Part shown: piece by piece, positions 7,953 to 16,128 of the stretch | Position numbering within the stretch: the first letter of the stretch is position 1 | Layout: each line of letters starts with the position of its first letter | Assembly (NCBI GenBank): GCA_937877535.1 | Contig: CALFJF010000022.1 | Coordinates: 1-38,479, forward strand | Direction of reading: 5' to 3' | DNA: 38,479 nucleotides | DNA from: an uncultured Treponema sp. | GTDB taxonomy: Bacteria; Spirochaetota; Spirochaetia; Treponematales; Treponemataceae | Program-made: the position numbers and the translations under genes | Notes under the pieces: generated by a model | The model's database searches: none | What the model was told of the DNA's origin: nothing | The model's input: the letters and a program-made list of their open reading frames with translations, nothing else

Positions 7953-8035
7953 ATATGTTTGCATGGGAGAGTCCTGCTAACGCTACGCGGCTAACGCCGC
8001 TAAGGATGGAGGTATGTGACGAAAAAGAGGAAATT

Positions 8036-8188
8036 ATGGTTTTTCTGAAAAAGCACCCTAAAATCATTGCAAGTATCTTTCTCATCTTCGGAATCGCGCT
8101 CGTTATTGCGGGCATCTTCCGTGGGGAAGTCGCCGCCGTACTCGGCAAGGCAACGCGCATCTGCCTTGAATGCATCGGAATCGGCTGA
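8036..8188 (+). CDS. CD1871A-type small CXXC membrane peptide
   Basis: 50 residues from the ATG behind AAGAGG (8025-8030); a longer frame upstream runs through repeat DNA and is rejected. One transmembrane helix (IIASIFLIFGIALVIAGIF) is followed by a short tail ending RICLECIGIG, with the CXXC at residues 43-46. This matches the CD1871A-family CXXC proteins as I recall them, which typically sit beside a 4Fe-4S membrane protein. Here the stop overlaps the next start (TGATG), so the NapH-like protein is translationally coupled. A thiol or metal relay partner of that protein is a fair inference; no activity is established. Confidence 0.82.
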   Translation: MVFLKKHPKIIASIFLIFGIALVIAGIFRGEVAAVLGKATRICLECIGIG

Positions 8189-9027
8189 TGAAAAACGCAC
8201 TCTCTTTTCACAGAAAAATCCGCCTTCTCGTGCAGGCGTGCTTTGCCGCGATTTCTAACGGCTACATCAAGGGCTTTGCGCGCGGCGAGATTTTTACGGG
8301 GGCGAGCAAAGCCGTCTGCGTTCCCGGCATGAACTGCTACTCCTGCCCCGGCGCGTTGGGCGCGTGTCCGATTGGCTCGCTCCAAGCCACGCTGAACGCC
8401 CGCGAGTACAAAATCTCGCTCTATGTGGCAGGGCTGCTCGTCATTTTTGGAACGCTGCTCGGGCGGTTCGTGTGCGGATTTTTGTGTCCGTTTGGGTTGG
8501 TGCAGGATTTGCTCTACAAAATTCCGTTCGTCAAGAAAATCCGCCGCCTTCCGGGCGAAAGATTCCTTCGCTATTTCAGGTTTTTCTTTCTCGCCGTGTT
8601 CGTGCTGATTCTTCCCGCGTTCGTGGCGGACTTTACGGGCTTGGGCGAACCATGGTTCTGCAAGTGGATTTGCCCCGTGGGAACGCTCGAAGGCGGAATC
8701 CCGCTCGTTCTGCTCAATTCTGCAATGCGCGGGGCGGCGGGATTCATCTTCCGCTGGAAACTCGCCATTCTCATCGTCACGCTACTTTCTTCTATAATAG
8801 TCTACCGCCCATTCTGCCGCTATGTCTGTCCGCTCGGCGCGATTTACGGCGTGTTCAACAAAATCTCGTTCTACCGATTCAAAATCGACACGGAAAAATG
8901 CACGAAGTGCGGCGCGTGCCAAAAAGCTTGCAAACTTGACATTCCCGTGTACGAAAATCCGAACAGCGCGGACTGCATTCGCTGCGGAGACTGCAAGGTA
9001 TCTTGCCCGCATGGGGCGATTCTGTAA
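8188..9027 (+). CDS. NapH-like 4Fe-4S membrane protein
   Basis: 279 residues from the ATG in TGATG, coupled to the CXXC peptide gene. A Cys-rich opening (CYSCPGALGACPIGS) precedes several membrane helices. CGFLCPFGL, CKWICPVGT and CRYVCPLGA are the CX3CP motifs of NapH/RdxA/CcoG-type proteins. The C-terminus carries two ferredoxin clusters: CTKCGACQKAC and CIRCGDCKVSC followed by PHGAI. It should move electrons across or along the inner membrane, probably to a periplasmic acceptor. TlpA and the UGSC-family protein in the same direction are plausible acceptors. It ends 64 bp from the convergent P19 gene, with a shared terminator between them. Confidence 0.9.
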   Translation: MKNALSFHRKIRLLVQACFAAISNGYIKGFARGEIFTGASKAVCVPGMNCYSCPGALGACPIGSLQATLNAREYKISLYVAGLLVIFGTLLGRFVCGFLCPFGLVQDLLYKIPFVKKIRRLPGERFLRYFRFFFLAVFVLILPAFVADFTGLGEPWFCKWICPVGTLEGGIPLVLLNSAMRGAAGFIFRWKLAILIVTLLSSIIVYRPFCRYVCPLGAIYGVFNKISFYRFKIDTEKCTKCGACQKACKLDIPVYENPNSADCIRCGDCKVSCPHGAIL

Positions 9028-9037
9028 AGTGCTATAA

Positions 9038-9074
9038 AAAATGCCACCTGCGTTTACAGTGCAGATGGCATTTT
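9038..9074. terminator. Bidirectional terminator between napH-like and P19 genes
   Basis: Fourteen-base stem AAAATGCCACCTGC against GCAGATGGCATTTT with a 9-nt loop and one C-A mismatch, which becomes a G-U pair in minus-strand RNA. T-rich flanks on both sides serve both convergent operons. Confidence 0.85.
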
Positions 9075-9091
9075 CTCTCAATCAGCAAAAA

Positions 9092-9730
9092 TTAGTTGTA
9101 TTCCGGCTGGACTTTCTTTCCGTCGAATACCCAGTCTTTGAACTCGACTGTGAGCGGCTTGTCGTTTTTCCAGTATTTCTGCAAGTCTGAACCCGGCTTG
9201 GTGTCTTCGTCAGTGTGGATGAAGTAGTTGTTCTCAGCGGGGCTGTGGATGATGAATCGAGCCGTGTAAGTGCTTGCCTTGTCCAAGTTGATGTTTGCAC
9301 CGTAGTGAGGACCGTCAGAAGCGTTCATCTGCATGAATGTGCCTTTTGTTGCAACCGCACCAGTTTTTTGGTCAACGATTTCATAGTCAACGGTCAAGCC
9401 CGGAACGAACTGGTCAACAACGAATCCGAGGTCGTTTTCCATAGCCGCGATGTCAGCCTCAATGTGCATTGTAAAATCCGCGCCCTTTTGCGTATTTCCC
9501 TCACCCGATTTCATATCAACGGCCTGAAAATACACGCCGTTTACTGCGAGGAAACCAGCCTTTTGCTCGTCACCGATGTCATGCTCAACAAAGCCACCCT
9601 CATCTTCTTCCGCCACTTCCTTTGCAGCAGAAGAGGTTTTTGGCTCATCCTTTTTCTTTGACCAAGGCCACGCGAACAAAACGCCCGCAACACACGCCGA
9701 AACAACAAAAAAAGACAATGCTTTTTTCAT
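9092..9730 (-). CDS. P19/Tp34-type periplasmic iron-binding protein
   Basis: 212 residues. The N-terminus MKKALSFFVVSAC is hydrophobic; VSAC could be a lipobox, but the hydrophobic run continues to AWPW, so lipidation versus ordinary cleavage is open. An acidic linker (EEDEGGFVEHDIG) precedes the conserved P19 body: FTMHIEADIAAMENDLGF, QFVPGLTVDYEIVD and FMQMNASDGPHYGANI, with His and Met residues of the Cu/Fe sites. The family includes Campylobacter P19 and Treponema pallidum Tp34 and delivers iron to FTR1. A good AAGGAG precedes the ATG, and the gene follows the FTR1 gene by 30 bp, so they form an operon. Confidence 0.9.
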   Translation of the reverse strand: MKKALSFFVVSACVAGVLFAWPWSKKKDEPKTSSAAKEVAEEDEGGFVEHDIGDEQKAGFLAVNGVYFQAVDMKSGEGNTQKGADFTMHIEADIAAMENDLGFVVDQFVPGLTVDYEIVDQKTGAVATKGTFMQMNASDGPHYGANINLDKASTYTARFIIHSPAENNYFIHTDEDTKPGSDLQKYWKNDKPLTVEFKDWVFDGKKVQPEYN

Positions 9731-9760
9731 AAAAAACTCCTTGGGTTTTTTAACCCTATT

Positions 9761-11287
9761 TTATTTTGAAGAAGATTTCTCTTCGTTCTTCCTTTTTGAA
9801 AGTATATGACCAAGCACGAGGCTCGCCACAATCACGAGAATCGCGATTCCCTGCGCGATAAGCGACTCGGCGTAAGGGTAGATTCCCAAAAGCGAAATCG
9901 TCGGAACGCCGTCAACCAACTTCGGCTGAATCCAAGCCGCATCCACGAATTCGCTGATTCCGCCGCCAACGAACGCGACCACCATCACGAACATCAAAAT
10001 CGAAGTCGCCATGAAGAACGGCTTTAGCGGAAGTTTCTTTCCGGTCAGAATTATCGCCTTGTAAACGAAGACCAAAAGCACCACCGCGATAATCATGCCC
10101 AAAATGACCGCCGAGACCGTGCCGTTTCCATCGCTTCCGCTGAACATCGCCTGATAGAACAAGATGACTTCCGCGCCCTCACGGAACACCGCCAAAAAGC
10201 AGGTGAACGCAAGGCTGAACATACTGCGGCTGTCAACCGAAGTCTGAATCTTTCCTTTGAGGTAATCCGACCACGCCTTTGACGAAGCCTTTGAAAGCAT
10301 CCAGTTTGAAGTGTAGAAAAGCACCGCCACCGCGATGAACATCGTGACTCCCTCAACGACTTCCTGCCCCTGTCCGCTCTCAAATCCGAATCTCGTGAGT
10401 CCAATTAAAATCAATGCCATGACGATTGAAGCGAAAATTCCGATGACCGAGCCTTTGTACACTGTTGGAAGATTGTTCTCGTTTCCGCTTTTGCGAAGAT
10501 AGGCGATAATCGCGCCCACGATAAGAATCGCCTCAAAGCCTTCGCGGAGCAAAATCAAGAGCGAGGCGACCACGGTTGCCCACCATTGCGCCCGACCTTG
10601 TTTTTTCGTCAAATCCGCCGCCGTTTTTGAAAGCAAATCCGAAAGTTCCGTAATTGAAGCGACCACGGCGGGCTTTGAGTCTTTTGCAAGAATCATTGAT
10701 TTTGTTTTATTGTAGAGAGAAACAATTTGCTCGTCCCGCGCGTTTCCGAGCGATTTTGCCACATTTTCCTGGAATTTCGACTTTCCGTAGTAGCGGGCAT
10801 AAGCCTTGCGGAATTTTGGCTCTGCCGTAACGACTTTGCCGTCAGCGTACATATTCGCCGCCTCGCTGAACTCGCTTTCAAGGACTTTCGCCAAATCCGT
10901 CCATGACATATCGGGCGGGTCAAGTTTTTCGGCATCTTCAAAAAGCATGGAAATGAGCGTGTCGGCTTCTTTGCGCACTTCATCGTTCGGCTTTCCAGCG
11001 CGCATCGCTCCCTTTACTCGGCTGAACTGAACTTCCACATTTCCCGCGCGGCTTCCACCGATTCGGCTCTGCGTGTTTCGCTCGAATCCGTCAACTTCGT
11101 AGTGACCGAAATAAGCGTCGTTCATTCGCTCGTAGCCGCCGTTTGCGTTCCCGCTAGCGTAAATGGAATATGCGTCGTCAATAATCGACTGCATTTCCGT
11201 GGCGACCGATTTCCATGATTTATCTGCCGCAGAAACGCCAAAAATCAAAGTACAAGAAACAACAAATGCTAGAAGAAACTTACGCAT
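9761..11287 (-). CDS. FTR1-family iron permease with periplasmic N-domain
   Basis: 508 residues. A signal peptide (residues 1-20) precedes a helical exported domain of about 210 residues. The FTR1 membrane domain follows, with the two REXXE iron motifs at 248-252 (REGFE) and 369-373 (REGAE) inside transmembrane helices. The family moves oxidised iron or, with P19 partners, iron delivered from the periplasm into the cell; fused N-domains are common in the bacterial FetM type. GAGGA lies upstream of the ATG. The gene heads the FTR1-P19 operon and converges with the thioredoxin/NapH-like operon. Inverted repeats upstream (11308-11383) may be metal-regulator sites. Confidence 0.92.
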   Translation of the reverse strand: MRKFLLAFVVSCTLIFGVSAADKSWKSVATEMQSIIDDAYSIYASGNANGGYERMNDAYFGHYEVDGFERNTQSRIGGSRAGNVEVQFSRVKGAMRAGKPNDEVRKEADTLISMLFEDAEKLDPPDMSWTDLAKVLESEFSEAANMYADGKVVTAEPKFRKAYARYYGKSKFQENVAKSLGNARDEQIVSLYNKTKSMILAKDSKPAVVASITELSDLLSKTAADLTKKQGRAQWWATVVASLLILLREGFEAILIVGAIIAYLRKSGNENNLPTVYKGSVIGIFASIVMALILIGLTRFGFESGQGQEVVEGVTMFIAVAVLFYTSNWMLSKASSKAWSDYLKGKIQTSVDSRSMFSLAFTCFLAVFREGAEVILFYQAMFSGSDGNGTVSAVILGMIIAVVLLVFVYKAIILTGKKLPLKPFFMATSILMFVMVVAFVGGGISEFVDAAWIQPKLVDGVPTISLLGIYPYAESLIAQGIAILVIVASLVLGHILSKRKNEEKSSSK

Positions 11288-11307
11288 AAAATCCTCTATT
11301 TGAAAAA

Positions 11308-11383
11308 GTTAGCATAAACTACATTTTTATATAACTGACAAAAGTTTGAAACAGTTAGAAAACTTTTGTTATCAAATGCTAAC
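11308..11383 (-). promoter_or_regulatory. Candidate operator pair upstream of FTR1 gene
   Basis: GTTAGCAT at 11308-11315 and its exact inverse ATGCTAAC at 11376-11383 flank further symmetry (AAAAGTTT/AAACTTTT). A -10-like TATATAAA lies between on the minus strand. The half-site resembles the TTAG/CTAA halves bound by DtxR/TroR-type metal regulators, but this is by eye only. Confidence 0.3.
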
Positions 11384-11468
11384 CAGAAGATTCTAAAGAA
11401 ATGTTAGATTTTACACAATACAAAAAGATTCAAAAAAGAAATTTTTATTCAAAATGCAAAAAAAAAAG

Positions 11469-11496
11469 AAAGCCTGTCGATTTTTTAACAGGCTTT
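11469..11496 (-). terminator. Strong second terminator downstream of flaB
   Basis: Perfect 9-bp stem AAAGCCTGT/ACAGGCTTT. In minus-strand RNA it is followed by CUUUUUUUU, a textbook rho-independent signal. Confidence 0.8.
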
Positions 11497-11557
11497 TCTT
11501 TACAAGGCTAAAACCAACAACGTTGATTTTTGAAATATTTTACTATAAATGAAATAA

Positions 11558-11590
11558 AAAAGCACCCCTTTTTTAGAAGAAAGTGCTTTT
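11558..11590 (-). terminator. Terminator of flaB
   Basis: Stem AAAAGCAC/GTGCTTTT, 26 nt after the flaB stop, followed in minus-strand RNA by a U run. The loop is long (17 nt), so the stronger hairpin at 11469-11496 may act as backup. Confidence 0.7.
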
Positions 11591-11615
11591 CGTCGTTCAC
11601 CCGACCGCCTTAAAA

Positions 11616-12476
11616 CTAGCGGAGAAGCGAGAGAACGTTCTGGCTGTTCTGGTTCGCCTGCGCAAGCATTGCGATTCCAGACTGCTGAAGAACCTGATTC
11701 TTCGTAGACTCAACCACTTCCTTCGCCATATCGGTGTCGCGGATGCGGCTCTCAGATGCCTGAAGATTCTCTGCACCGTTGTTGAGTCCAGCAACAGCCT
11801 TCTCAAGGCGGTTCTGATACGCACCAAGGTCAGCGCGCTGTTTGTTAATCTTCTTGAGGCTCTCGTCGAGAGTTCCGATTGCGCGGTTAGCGGTTTCTGG
11901 AGTTTCGAGAGAAATGATTTCCTCGTTGCCAATAGAGCGGATTCCAAGAGCAGCAGCAGTCATTGTGCCAATGAAAGCCTGAATTCTCTGGTCCATATTC
12001 GCACCAACGTGGAACCACATTGAAGCAGTAACGCTGTTTTCGCCAGTTGAGCGGGCAAAGCGTCCAGTGAGCATATTCATGCCATTGAACTGTGCCTGTG
12101 AAGCGATTCGGTCAACCTCAGCAACAAGAGCAGACACTTCAACCTGAATCTGCATACGGTCTTCGTCCGTGTAGATTCCGTTTGAAGACTGAACGGCAAG
12201 CTCGCGGATTCTCTGAACAATGTCAGTTGTCTCCTGGAGGTAGCCCTCGGTCGTCTGGATGAAGCTGATGGCGTTCTGAGCGTTCTCTGCAGCCTTGTTC
12301 ATGCCGCGAATCTGCGCACGCATCTTTTCAGACACTGCAAGACCAGAAGCATCATCACCTGCGCGGTTGATTTTCAATCCCGAAGAAAGTTTCTCCATAT
12401 TCTTCGAGTGATTCAACTCCGTGATTCCACCCTGCCGCTGCGCAAACATCGCGCTCATATTGTGATTGATAACCAT
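11616..12476 (-). CDS. flaB: FlaB periplasmic flagellin (core filament)
   Basis: 286 residues, the usual size of spirochaete FlaB. The N-terminal D0/D1 helices (MVINHNMSAMFAQRQ, then KLSSGLKINRAGDDASGLAVSE) and the C-terminal helix (RIRDTDMAKEVVESTKNQVL through NVLSLLR) are classic flagellin; the short middle lacks the exposed domains of external flagella. It polymerises into the core of the endoflagellum in the periplasm. AAGGAG stands before the ATG. A sigma-28-type promoter lies at 12550-12576, and a small leader hairpin (ACAGTT/AACTGT, 12510-12525) lies within the leader. It stands alone, with terminators downstream; FlgM, the inhibitor of sigma-28, is encoded at 24373-24669. Confidence 0.97.
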   Translation of the reverse strand: MVINHNMSAMFAQRQGGITELNHSKNMEKLSSGLKINRAGDDASGLAVSEKMRAQIRGMNKAAENAQNAISFIQTTEGYLQETTDIVQRIRELAVQSSNGIYTDEDRMQIQVEVSALVAEVDRIASQAQFNGMNMLTGRFARSTGENSVTASMWFHVGANMDQRIQAFIGTMTAAALGIRSIGNEEIISLETPETANRAIGTLDESLKKINKQRADLGAYQNRLEKAVAGLNNGAENLQASESRIRDTDMAKEVVESTKNQVLQQSGIAMLAQANQNSQNVLSLLR

Positions 12477-12549
12477 ACAATATCTCCTTATAAAAATGGT
12501 TAATTCTCAACAGTTTTAGAACTGTGTGGGCTACACCCTACATTTATAA

Positions 12550-12576
12550 ATTTCGGAAATGGAAAATCGGACTTTA
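12550..12576 (-). promoter_or_regulatory. Sigma-28 (FliA-type) promoter of flaB
   Basis: On the minus strand TAAAGTCC, 11 nt, then TCCGAAAT, against the sigma-28 consensus TAAAGTTT-N11-GCCGATAA with exact spacing. The start point would be near 12542, giving a leader of about 65 nt. Confidence 0.75.
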
Positions 12577-12666
12577 GAAAAAAAGAAAAATTTTTTAAGA
12601 ATTTTTAAAAGTAATGAAATCTGCTTACAAAATTCAGTTTCAAAACAGTTTTTGAATTCGTAGATT

Positions 12667-13056
12667 TTAGCGGCAACAAACCGAGCAACCTGTAATCATA
12701 ACGTGTTTTTTTCCATCGGGTCGATTAAAAAGCCGCGCCACCAGTTCGCCGTCCGCCGAAATCGATTTTCCGCAAACGGGGCAACGGCGAACGATTCCCG
12801 CTTCTAAAACGGGATAGCAATGCGGGCAGCCTTGCACGGTCATTCGCTGATGTGGCGTGTTCATTGGGCGGAAAATTTTTGAATGGAGATTTTCGCCTTT
12901 CAAAAGTGCCGAGCCGCAAACGGGGCAGTTTACAAAAACGGTTTTGCCCTCCCCCGCTTTTGTTTTTGAATCTTTCTTTTTTGAAAAAAATCGCGCGGCA
13001 AACGAAAGAGAGGCGAGAATCAAAACGATTCCCAAAAAAAGAAAAACGAACTCCAT
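12667..13056 (-). CDS. Membrane-anchored zinc-ribbon protein
   Basis: 129 residues. An N-terminal helix (FVFLFLGIVLILASLSFAARFF) anchors it in the membrane, followed by a short Lys-rich stretch. Two repeated zinc-binding modules follow: CPVCGSALLKGE with a later CPHC, and CPVCGKSISADGE with a later CSVCC. The two modules are similar to each other, suggesting internal duplication. I recognise no named family and cannot assign a role. It lies between flaB and fbp; there is a 190-bp gap to the flaB start and 37 bp to the fbp stop, so it may share the fbp transcript. Confidence 0.75.
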   Translation of the reverse strand: MEFVFLFLGIVLILASLSFAARFFSKKKDSKTKAGEGKTVFVNCPVCGSALLKGENLHSKIFRPMNTPHQRMTVQGCPHCYPVLEAGIVRRCPVCGKSISADGELVARLFNRPDGKKHVMITGCSVCCR

Positions 13057-13093
13057 TCAAAAATCCTTATCGATTAAATCAAAATCAAAATCA

Positions 13094-14986
13094 TCAAATC
13101 GCGCCTTTGCGGTACGCTGCCAAAAGTTCTTCGAGTTCAGCGATTTGCTCTCGCAACTCTGAACCGCGGTCGGTGTCAGCAACAAAATGACGACTTGGAA
13201 ATTTCTCAACTTGAATCGTGTCGCTCACAATATCGCTGTCGGTTTCAATGACGCTTTGACTTCCCGTAAATTTTTCGTGAACGACGAGTCGCAATCCGTA
13301 AGAATTGCAAACGAGCGTGTAGCCCGCAATTCCCGTTTTTTCGTGATACGCGGCGGCAAAACCGCCATCGATAATGAGCAATTTTCCGCCACATTTTATC
13401 GGAGAATCGCCTTTTTTGACTTCTTGCGGAACGTGTCCGTTTACAATATGAGCGGTTTTTGTGTCCAAGTGAAACTCCGCGAGGATTTTTTCCACAACTT
13501 CAACGTCTTCAACTTCGTCGTAATAATGATTTTTCTTTTCGCGACTCGCTTCTTTGTCGTCAATGAACATATTTTCAAAACACGCCATTTTATCTTTTCC
13601 AAAAAGCGGAGAGCGCGGACCTGTCCACAAATACCAGAGGATAAGTTCGCCTTTTTCCTTTTCTTTTGAGCCATTCGGAGCAAAATACCCCCTTCTCGCC
13701 CAGAGTTCCAACTCGTCATAAAGAGCCTTTCCCGAAAAATCGCGTCCAAAAAGCCTAACCGTAAGGAAATTCCCGTCAGAGTCGAGCGGCATACAACCGT
13801 GATAAAGCAAATTCCCGTTGAAAACTTTGTACAAATTTCCCACGCGATACAAAAATCGAACGTGCCGTTGCAATTTTTCGCAATGCGTAAACGAATAAAC
13901 AAGGCGCGAAAGCACCGCCTCCTCGTCCAAAGACAGTTTTGCAGGATTTTTTGGGTCAACCGTGGGCATATCAATGGAAAAATCTTTCACGTTTAATTGC
14001 CACGATTTTCCTTCGATTTGCACGCTTTTTTTCTCAAAATCGATTTTGTCAAAAATGAGTCTGTTTTCCATTCCAAATTCTGGATTTTCGCGAATAAGAG
14101 AATCTTCAAGTTTGAGTTGCATGATTAAAATCGCGCGATGAACGGCTTGCCTATCCATTTTTCCGTATGTCTTCATGCAAAATGTTACGAGTGGCGTAAG
14201 ATTGATTCCGTATCCCTCTTCCAAAACATCAAGATTGTTATACCGAGCACACAGTCGCACCACATTTGCAATGCACACGAGACTTCCCGCAGCCGCTCCC
14301 ATCCAAACAACATCGTGATTTCCCCACTGAATATCGAGCGAATGATAAGAAAGAAGCATATCAAGGATTTCGTGAGGACCTGGTCCTCGGTCAAAAATGT
14401 CTCCGATTATGTGCAGATGGTCGATTACAAGACACTGAATCATCTCGCAAAGAGAAATGATAAGTGCCTCCGCCGCCCCGATTCTGATGACCGTTTGCAA
14501 AATCTCGTTGTAATACGCCGCTTTATCTTTAACTTCTTCCTTTTCCGTGATGAGTTCTTCGATAACGTAGGCAAAATCGTCGGGCATGGTTTTTCGGATT
14601 TTTGAGCGCGTGTATTTTGACGAAACGCGCCGAAGCATTGCAACGAGCCTGTGAAGCGTTACGGTGTACCAATCGTCGATGTCTTCTTCGGTTTGACGAA
14701 CGCGCTCCATTTTTTCGCGCGGATAATAAATCAACGTGGCAAGAGCGCGTTTTGTTGCAGCCGTTTCCGTGTTTCCAAATACTTCGTCGATTTTTGTGCG
14801 AATCGAACCAGAACCATTTTTAAGAACATGAGAAAATTGTTCCGCTTCCCCGTGAATGTCCGTCAAAAAATGCTCCGTTCCCTTTGGAAGCGAAAGAATC
14901 GCCTGCAAATTAACGATTTCCGTGATAACCGCTCGCTCGTTCGGATATTGTCTGGCAAGAATTGAAAGATATTTTTCGTGCTTCAT
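13094..14986 (-). CDS. fbp: Class III fructose-1,6-bisphosphatase
   Basis: 630 residues, the expected size for the Firmicutes-type class III enzyme, which removes the 1-phosphate of fructose 1,6-bisphosphate in gluconeogenesis. It is unrelated to class I. Metallophosphatase motifs are in order: FLTDIHGEAEQF near 41, IIGDIFDRGPG near 195, and WGNHD with the helix VVWMGAAAGS. The C-terminal part carries VNGHVPQEVKKGDSPIKC and IIDGGFAAAYHEKTG. The ATG is preceded not by a ribosome site but by an extended -10 box only 6 nt away, so the message is probably leaderless. The protein is complete with no missing motif. Confidence 0.95.
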   Translation of the reverse strand: MKHEKYLSILARQYPNERAVITEIVNLQAILSLPKGTEHFLTDIHGEAEQFSHVLKNGSGSIRTKIDEVFGNTETAATKRALATLIYYPREKMERVRQTEEDIDDWYTVTLHRLVAMLRRVSSKYTRSKIRKTMPDDFAYVIEELITEKEEVKDKAAYYNEILQTVIRIGAAEALIISLCEMIQCLVIDHLHIIGDIFDRGPGPHEILDMLLSYHSLDIQWGNHDVVWMGAAAGSLVCIANVVRLCARYNNLDVLEEGYGINLTPLVTFCMKTYGKMDRQAVHRAILIMQLKLEDSLIRENPEFGMENRLIFDKIDFEKKSVQIEGKSWQLNVKDFSIDMPTVDPKNPAKLSLDEEAVLSRLVYSFTHCEKLQRHVRFLYRVGNLYKVFNGNLLYHGCMPLDSDGNFLTVRLFGRDFSGKALYDELELWARRGYFAPNGSKEKEKGELILWYLWTGPRSPLFGKDKMACFENMFIDDKEASREKKNHYYDEVEDVEVVEKILAEFHLDTKTAHIVNGHVPQEVKKGDSPIKCGGKLLIIDGGFAAAYHEKTGIAGYTLVCNSYGLRLVVHEKFTGSQSVIETDSDIVSDTIQVEKFPSRHFVADTDRGSELREQIAELEELLAAYRKGAI

Positions 14987-14992
14987 GCAAAA

Positions 14993-14998
14993 AGTATA
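14993..14998 (-). promoter_or_regulatory. Extended -10 promoter of fbp, leaderless spacing
   Basis: TGTGCTATACT on the minus strand, with TATACT ending 6 nt before the ATG; the predicted start is the A of ATG itself. No good -35 is seen, as is usual for an extended -10. Confidence 0.55.
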
Positions 14999-15075
14999 GC
15001 ACAGGATTGTTCACTTGAACGAATTGATTTTTTTTGGAGAAATTAAAAGAACGTTTTGAAAATGCACGATTTTTC

Positions 15076-15990
15076 TCAATTTCCATACTGCAAAAGAAAC
15101 GAATGAATCGGCAAAAACCATTCTTCGTCTTTTTCTTTTTGCCCTTCGGAGAGAAAACGCTCAAACATACCGGTCATGTATTCTCGCACCGCAAAAGCCG
15201 TTTCTTCCGAAATCTCGCCACGCCGAAACATCGCCGAAAGAAACTCTCGCGCGTCTTTTTGAGAAAAAATGTCAGGAAAATTTTTTGTAGCAAGATACAG
15301 CGCGGCAGGAATGCAATTTACGCTGTGTTGTTTTACAAAAAGCACGGTTTCTGTAATTTCAATCGCGCCGTCGTAAATTTCTTTTTCCCAGCGAGCACTT
15401 TCTTCTTCCGTAAATCCTTCGGAGGCAAAAACCGAGCGATAAAATCCAAAAGCGAGAGCCATCGTTGCAACATGCAAACTCGGAACGCACAAAAAATGCG
15501 GGTCGAGCGCGTGCATTTGGCGAAATTCGCGCATGGCTGTAAAATTCGGACGATTTGTTGTGGTGAGCCGAAAACGATAAATCTCGCTTGAGCGAACATA
15601 CAAAAGCCGAAATCGCCTCATCCACGATTTTGTCAAAAAACCCGCTCGCCACCAACCGCACCGCTGCACGAGCATATTGAGCGGGCGTACCCACAAATTG
15701 ATAAAATCAAGATAAATCGAAACTTTTTCTGGCACAAACGGAATTTTTTCGTCGAGCGGATGGTCAACATGAACGACGGGGATTTTCAAAATGCCGTATT
15801 TTTCAAAAAATTGAACAAAGAAAAATTCGCGAATAATAACCGCAAAACAGCGAAAATTCGTAAAAATCGTGCGCGGATGAAACAACACAAAAACGTAAGA
15901 AAACCACGGATTAAAACTTTTGAGCGTTCGCCCCAAAAGTCGCTCGCTCCGCCTATTTGATTTTGATTTTTTTTCCTTTTTTTTGAACAT
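15076..15990 (-). CDS. PAP2-like membrane protein, divergent
   Basis: 304 residues from the ATG at 15990; an in-frame TTG at 16038 is possible. The N-terminus is very basic (KKKEKKSKSNRRSERLLGR) and is followed by hydrophobic segments. VPSLHVATMALAFGF resembles the second PAP2 motif (PS-H) and FVKQHSVNCIPAALY the third (H...D). Here Asn stands where the family has the Asp that polarises the catalytic His. PAP2 and inositol-phosphorylceramide-synthase-like enzymes act on lipid phosphates in the membrane. The altered residue leaves activity doubtful. It is divergent from carA. Assignment to PAP2 is moderate. Confidence 0.6.
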   Translation of the reverse strand: MFKKKEKKSKSNRRSERLLGRTLKSFNPWFSYVFVLFHPRTIFTNFRCFAVIIREFFFVQFFEKYGILKIPVVHVDHPLDEKIPFVPEKVSIYLDFINLWVRPLNMLVQRCGWWRAGFLTKSWMRRFRLLYVRSSEIYRFRLTTTNRPNFTAMREFRQMHALDPHFLCVPSLHVATMALAFGFYRSVFASEGFTEEESARWEKEIYDGAIEITETVLFVKQHSVNCIPAALYLATKNFPDIFSQKDAREFLSAMFRRGEISEETAFAVREYMTGMFERFLSEGQKEKDEEWFLPIHSFLLQYGN

Positions 15991-16128
15991 AAAAAAAGTA
16001 TTCCGCAAAAAACAAAAAAAATCGAGATTCGCACACAAAATCAGCGTTTTTCAAAAATCCACGACCATCGCGTTTCCCTCACAATTCTACTATCCAATCG
16101 AATCGGATTTTATTAAAATAAACTCGCT

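Larger units (their letters stand above)
7659..8035. repeat. Palindrome-rich spacer island with C10 tract
   Basis: 377 bp without a supported gene. It is a mosaic of small perfect hairpins: CCCGCC/GGCGGG just after the tlpA stop, GGAAAAAT/ATTTTTCC near 7793-7813, AAAAACTCAC/GTGAGTTTTT at 7819-7841, CCCCGC/GCGGGG directly after a run of ten C (7844-7853), and CCGTGTGATA/TATCACACGG at 7930-7952. The words CCTAGCGCGTGA and GCGTTAGC each occur twice. This looks like accumulated repeat elements rather than one regulator. Confidence 0.6.
11288..11615. other. Intergenic region between flaB end and FTR1 gene start
   Basis: 328 bp of AT-rich DNA without a gene. It holds the FTR1 promoter region with inverted repeats (right part of 11288-11390), then two terminators serving flaB (11469-11496 and 11558-11590), and an A-rich run just before 11470. 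No small RNA or reading frame stands out. Confidence 0.7.

Noticed and set aside
13187..13669. 160-codon plus-strand frame inside fbp
   Set aside because: Antisense to the class III bisphosphatase, which has all its motifs; no family support.
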